Assembly (NCBI RefSeq): GCF_003185805.1
Contig: NZ_QHJY01000006.1
Span: forward strand, 1-48,887
Length of the DNA: 48,887 bases
From: Caulobacter sp. D5
Lineage (GTDB): Bacteria > Pseudomonadota > Alphaproteobacteria > Caulobacterales > Caulobacteraceae
Reading direction: 5' to 3'
Shown here: in pieces, positions 46,691-48,887 of the stretch
How the letters are laid out: each line of letters opens with the position of its first letter
Position numbering within the stretch: position 1 is the first letter of the stretch
Notes under the pieces: model-generated
The model's input: the letters and a program-made list of their open reading frames with translations, nothing else
Databases searched by the model: none
Told to the model about the DNA's origin: nothing
Program-made: the position numbers and the translations under genes

Positions 46691-46757
46691 TTAATGGCCT
46701 TGCTCAAGTAATTTGCCAAGGTTAGGAGTCTGAGTCCCTTGAGAAGTGAGGCCATCA

Positions 46758-47207
46758 ATGACGAACACGTCGAAGACCGCAGGGGCCACGAAAGGACCCG
46801 CTGTCATATCAAAAACGCTCTTGGGTTCCGCGAGCGCCTTGCAGCAATTGTCGGTGGCCCTCCAGGCGATCTCAGCCGAGGTGCCTGCACGGACGTCCGC
46901 ACGCCAGTGCATGGCGTTCCTGACGGTGGCCTATCTGGACACCATGGGGAAGAGCATCACCATGTCCGACCTGCGCGAGCTGGTGGGTGAGGACAACGAA
47001 GGCCAGCCGATCCTCGGCAACTCGGTCGAACGCACCCTGAATTCGTTCCTTGAGCCGACCAAGCGCGACCCCGAGGCGCTCGGATGGCTCACCCACGAGA
47101 ACGACGCGGACGATCGTCGGCGGAAGTACCTGCGCCTCACTCTGGAGGGCCAGGAAGCCGCCACCCGCTTTATCGAGGCCTATCAGGGCCGAGCACTGAA
47201 GGAGTAG
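46758..47207 (+). CDS. Winged-helix (MarR-like) regulator, candidate lysogeny repressor
   Basis: A 149-residue protein with a MarR-like layout: a helical N-terminus (SALQQLSVALQAISAE), then ARQCMAFLTVAYLDTMGKSI, helix 2 TMSDLRELVG, a recognition-helix region GNSVERTLNSFLE, and a wing with DADDRRRKYLRLTLEGQEAA. Such proteins bind palindromic DNA as dimers. It lies upstream of the integrase with only 3 bp between them, so they form one operon. No CI-like repressor is seen elsewhere in the prophage. ATG 46758 has GTGAGG 6 bp upstream. Confidence 0.7.
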   Translation: MTNTSKTAGATKGPAVISKTLLGSASALQQLSVALQAISAEVPARTSARQCMAFLTVAYLDTMGKSITMSDLRELVGEDNEGQPILGNSVERTLNSFLEPTKRDPEALGWLTHENDADDRRRKYLRLTLEGQEAATRFIEAYQGRALKE

Positions 47208-47210
47208 GCC

Positions 47211-48329
47211 ATGCGCCTCCGTAAGAAGCCCAGCGGCATCTGGGTCGTCGACTACACGGACGCGGCCGGCGAACGCCGCCGCGTCACCACAGGCACCCGC
47301 GACAAAGCGGCTGCGACCCTCCTTGCGCGTGACATCGTGTCCGGCATTTGCGTAAGTCCATCCACCGTAAAGACGCAAGCACCGGACGGCCGGACCACCG
47401 TGGACGAGCTGTTCCGCATGTGCGAGCAGGACATCTGGAAGCCCGGCAAGGTGAAAGCCGAGGCCACCGTCAAGTCGAACCTGAAGCTGCTTCGGGAGCG
47501 CATCGGCTCCGTTGCGGTCGTCGATCTGACCGGCGCACGCCTGAAGCTGCTCGTGGCCGACTTGGAGAATGACGGCTACGCGCCAGCCACCATCAAGCGG
47601 AAGCTGGACACCCTGTCGAAGGCGCTCGTGATGGGGCTGGAGTACGAGGACAGCAAGGGCCGGCCGATCCTGGCGGCGAAGCCGAAGATGCCGACCATTG
47701 AGGTCCGCAACTACTCCGACCGCGTCCTTGAGCCCGCCGAGGAAGCTGCCCTGTTCGCCGCCATCGAGCGTCGCCGGGCCGCCGAGCCGACCCGCGACTG
47801 GCTCCGCTTCGGGCTGCTGATCCGCTTCCTGCTGGACACCGGGTGTCGCCTGGGCGAGGCCCTGAACGCCCAGGTGCCGCGCTTCGAGGAGTTCGCCGAG
47901 CGCTGGTGGGTCACCTTCCCCATCTACTCGACGAAGAACGACAAGCCGCGCCAGCTGCCGCTCACCCGGGCGATCGAGGAGAGCCTACCGGTGCTCCTGG
48001 CCATGGCCGGTCCCGACGGCCGCGTGTTCCCGTACTCGCCGGCCAACGTCTGGTACAAGTGGACGAACCTGCGCGACGACCTGAAGCTCGTCGGGTTCGA
48101 CATCGGGGATGTGAAGCTCCACACGCTCAGGCACACCTGCCTGACCAAGCTCGCCAGGACGTCTCTGCCGATCCACAAGATCATGCAGTGGGCGGGCCAC
48201 AGCTCGATCGACATCACGGTCAAGCGCTACGCCCACCTCCGCCCGGAGGACACGATGGACGCCCTGGGCATCCTCGACGGGCCGGCCCCGGCGGTCACCT
48301 CCCGGTCTAAGCAACTTCTTCTTTCGTAA
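47211..48329 (+). CDS. Tyrosine integrase
   Basis: The enzyme integrates and excises the phage at tRNA-Ser. The 372-residue protein has an N-terminal arm-binding-like part (KKPSGIWVVDYTDAAGERRR), a core-binding SAM-like region (VKSNLKLLRERIGSVAVVDL) and the catalytic domain with TGCRLGEAL (Arg213), LHTLRHT (His304, Arg307), WAGHSS (His330) and the nucleophile in VKRYAHL (Tyr340). It lies 108 bp from attR. A TTGCGT inverted repeat lies inside its 5' part. Confidence 0.96.
   Translation: MRLRKKPSGIWVVDYTDAAGERRRVTTGTRDKAAATLLARDIVSGICVSPSTVKTQAPDGRTTVDELFRMCEQDIWKPGKVKAEATVKSNLKLLRERIGSVAVVDLTGARLKLLVADLENDGYAPATIKRKLDTLSKALVMGLEYEDSKGRPILAAKPKMPTIEVRNYSDRVLEPAEEAALFAAIERRRAAEPTRDWLRFGLLIRFLLDTGCRLGEALNAQVPRFEEFAERWWVTFPIYSTKNDKPRQLPLTRAIEESLPVLLAMAGPDGRVFPYSPANVWYKWTNLRDDLKLVGFDIGDVKLHTLRHTCLTKLARTSLPIHKIMQWAGHSSIDITVKRYAHLRPEDTMDALGILDGPAPAVTSRSKQLLLS
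47348..47378. promoter_or_regulatory. 31-bp inverted repeat inside the integrase gene
   Basis: Arms TTGCGTAAGTCC and GTAAAGACGCAA around ATCCACC. It encodes C-V-S-P-S-T-V-K-T-Q with GTA, AGT, CCA, GTA and CAA codons, which are rare in this genome. The DNA motif seems to be kept at the cost of codon preference. Confidence 0.5.
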
Positions 48330-48338
48330 TGGCGGTAA

Positions 48339-48369
48339 TTGCGTCAACGCATCTAATGTTTTAACGCAG
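48339..48369. promoter_or_regulatory. 31-bp inverted repeat after the integrase gene
   Basis: Arms TTGCGTCAACGC and GTTTTAACGCAG around ATCTAAT, the same centre as the 6807 copy. It begins 10 bp after the integrase stop. In the excised circle it would lie upstream of the RNA polymerase leader. Confidence 0.6.
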
Positions 48370-48393
48370 AGAACAGCGGCGGCGGGTAATTTT

Positions 48394-48404
48394 CTGGCAC
48401 ACCC
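48394..48404 (+). repeat. GGCACACCC copy near attR, candidate integrase arm site
   Basis: TTTTCTGGCACACCCAGG (48390-48407) is similar to TTTTCCTGGCACATTCGG near attL. It lies 33 bp from the core. Confidence 0.4.
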
Positions 48405-48436
48405 AGGCCTCACAAGTGCCTGTAATTGCTACACTT

Positions 48437-48455
48437 AATCCCACCCTCTCCGCCA
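48437..48455 (+). other. attR core
   Basis: It is identical over 19 bp to the tRNA-Ser 3' end at 3754-3772. It marks the right boundary of the prophage. Confidence 0.9.
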
Positions 48456-48495
48456 TTACCCCCTGAAAATCGACCCCGCGAAAGCGCCCTCGGCG

Positions 48496-48887
48496 CTAGC
48501 CTGATCGCGTGCTCTCGCGCTCGACCAGCCGCGCCGGAACCACCCGCGCCACGCAGGTCGCCCCCGCCTCCAGGCCCAGCAGCTCCATCGCCGTCGCCAC
48601 CAGCGCCTCGATGTCCTGGTCGAAGGAGGTCAGGCGGTAGGGAGCCCAGGCGGCCATGTCGAGATTGTCGTAGCCGACCAGCAGCACGTCGTCGGGGACC
48701 TTGAGGCCGAACGTCTCGCGCAGGGTGTCGATCACGCCGAAAGCCGCCAGGTCGTTGGCGCAGAACAGGGCGTCGGGCCGTTCCGCCTCGCCGAACAGGA
48801 CCCGCGCCGCCTCCGCCCCGCTGGCGTAGTCGTAGCCGCCGCCCGCGCGCACGGCCGGCGGCAGGGCGAGCGCGGCCAGGCCATGGG
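48496..48887 (-). CDS. LacI-family transcriptional regulator, C-terminal part
   Basis: The frame is open to the right edge, so the DNA-binding head lies outside the window. The visible part is the end of the periplasmic-binding-like effector domain: ASGAEAARVLF, then RPDALFCANDLAAFGVIDTL, and VPDDVLLVGYDNLDMAAWAP followed by YRLTSFDQDIEALV, all standard for LacI/GalR proteins. It ends 41 bp from attR and belongs to the host. The ligand, probably a sugar, is not known. Confidence 0.9.
   Translation of the reverse strand, partial: HGLAALALPPAVRAGGGYDYASGAEAARVLFGEAERPDALFCANDLAAFGVIDTLRETFGLKVPDDVLLVGYDNLDMAAWAPYRLTSFDQDIEALVATAMELLGLEAGATCVARVVPARLVERESTRSG

Larger units (their letters stand above)
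46451..46757 (+). other. Intergenic region upstream of the regulator
   Basis: It contains four hairpins in a row (46485-46497, 46502-46514, 46527-46555, 46571-46589) and a degenerate TTGCGT-family inverted repeat (46660-46690). Its last 100 bp are AT-rich and probably hold the regulator promoter. Confidence 0.5.

Overview
The window holds a complete, T7-like temperate podovirus prophage of about 44.7 kb, with bacterial chromosome on both sides. The host is a GC-rich alphaproteobacterium. Gene content and codon use are compatible with Caulobacterales (Caulobacter, Phenylobacterium, Brevundimonas), but that placement is an inference without a database search. The left host segment (1-3772) has an RluA-type pseudouridine synthase cut by the window edge, a small membrane protein, a secreted Gly/Tyr-rich protein, a metallo-beta-lactamase-fold protein that has lost its metal ligands, a PaaI-type thioesterase and tRNA-Ser(CGA). 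The right host segment (48456-48887) has the C-terminal half of a LacI-family regulator.

The prophage lies in the 3' end of the tRNA-Ser gene. A 19-bp identity core is present at 3754-3772 (inside the intact tRNA) and at 48437-48455. A tyrosine integrase and a winged-helix regulator lie beside the right end.

Reading rightward from the left end, the order is close to T7. A single-subunit RNA polymerase comes first, followed by small genes, SSB (gp2.5-like), a RusA resolvase in the place of T7 gp3, lysozyme (gp3.5-like), a 2OG-oxygenase-like protein, primase-helicase (gp4), a gp1.7-like protein, DNA polymerase (gp5), an HNH-like endonuclease, a displaced lysis cassette (holin and spanins), and exonuclease (gp6). 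Then come the virion genes: gp7.3-like protein, portal, scaffold, capsid, tail tubes A and B, internal virion proteins, a chimeric tail fibre, a second tail fibre, terminase small subunit and terminase large subunit. One gene in the structural block, a membrane protein just after the capsid terminator, runs on the minus strand and looks like a moron.

The 42.9-46.5 kb region holds small genes of mostly unknown function. If the phage circle is opened after terL, these would be the first genes to enter a cell, as in the T7 early region. This region contains the most unusual signal in the window: three apparently complete hammerhead self-cleaving ribozymes, one type III (43801-43861) and two type I (44230-44291, 45632-45693). 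All have catalytic cores, and the type I pair shows compensatory base changes in stems I and III plus a conserved loop II pairing downstream. They lie beside small early genes, where T7 uses RNase III sites.

A second system is a family of about a dozen TTGCGT-based elements, several of them near-perfect 31-bp inverted repeats (12-bp arms, 7-bp centre). They flank the RNA polymerase gene, sit in early and middle intergenic gaps, lie beside the regulator and integrase, and occur inside the RNA polymerase and integrase coding sequences, where local codon use departs from the GC-rich norm. They are absent by eye from the 18.6-43.6 kb structural block. They may be dispersed operators (stoperator-like) that keep a T7-type RNA polymerase silent in a lysogen. 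A separate 20-bp motif (AATTASTGCTGSYCTTAGGR) at 4221, 6842 and 18504 is the best candidate for the phage polymerase's own promoter.
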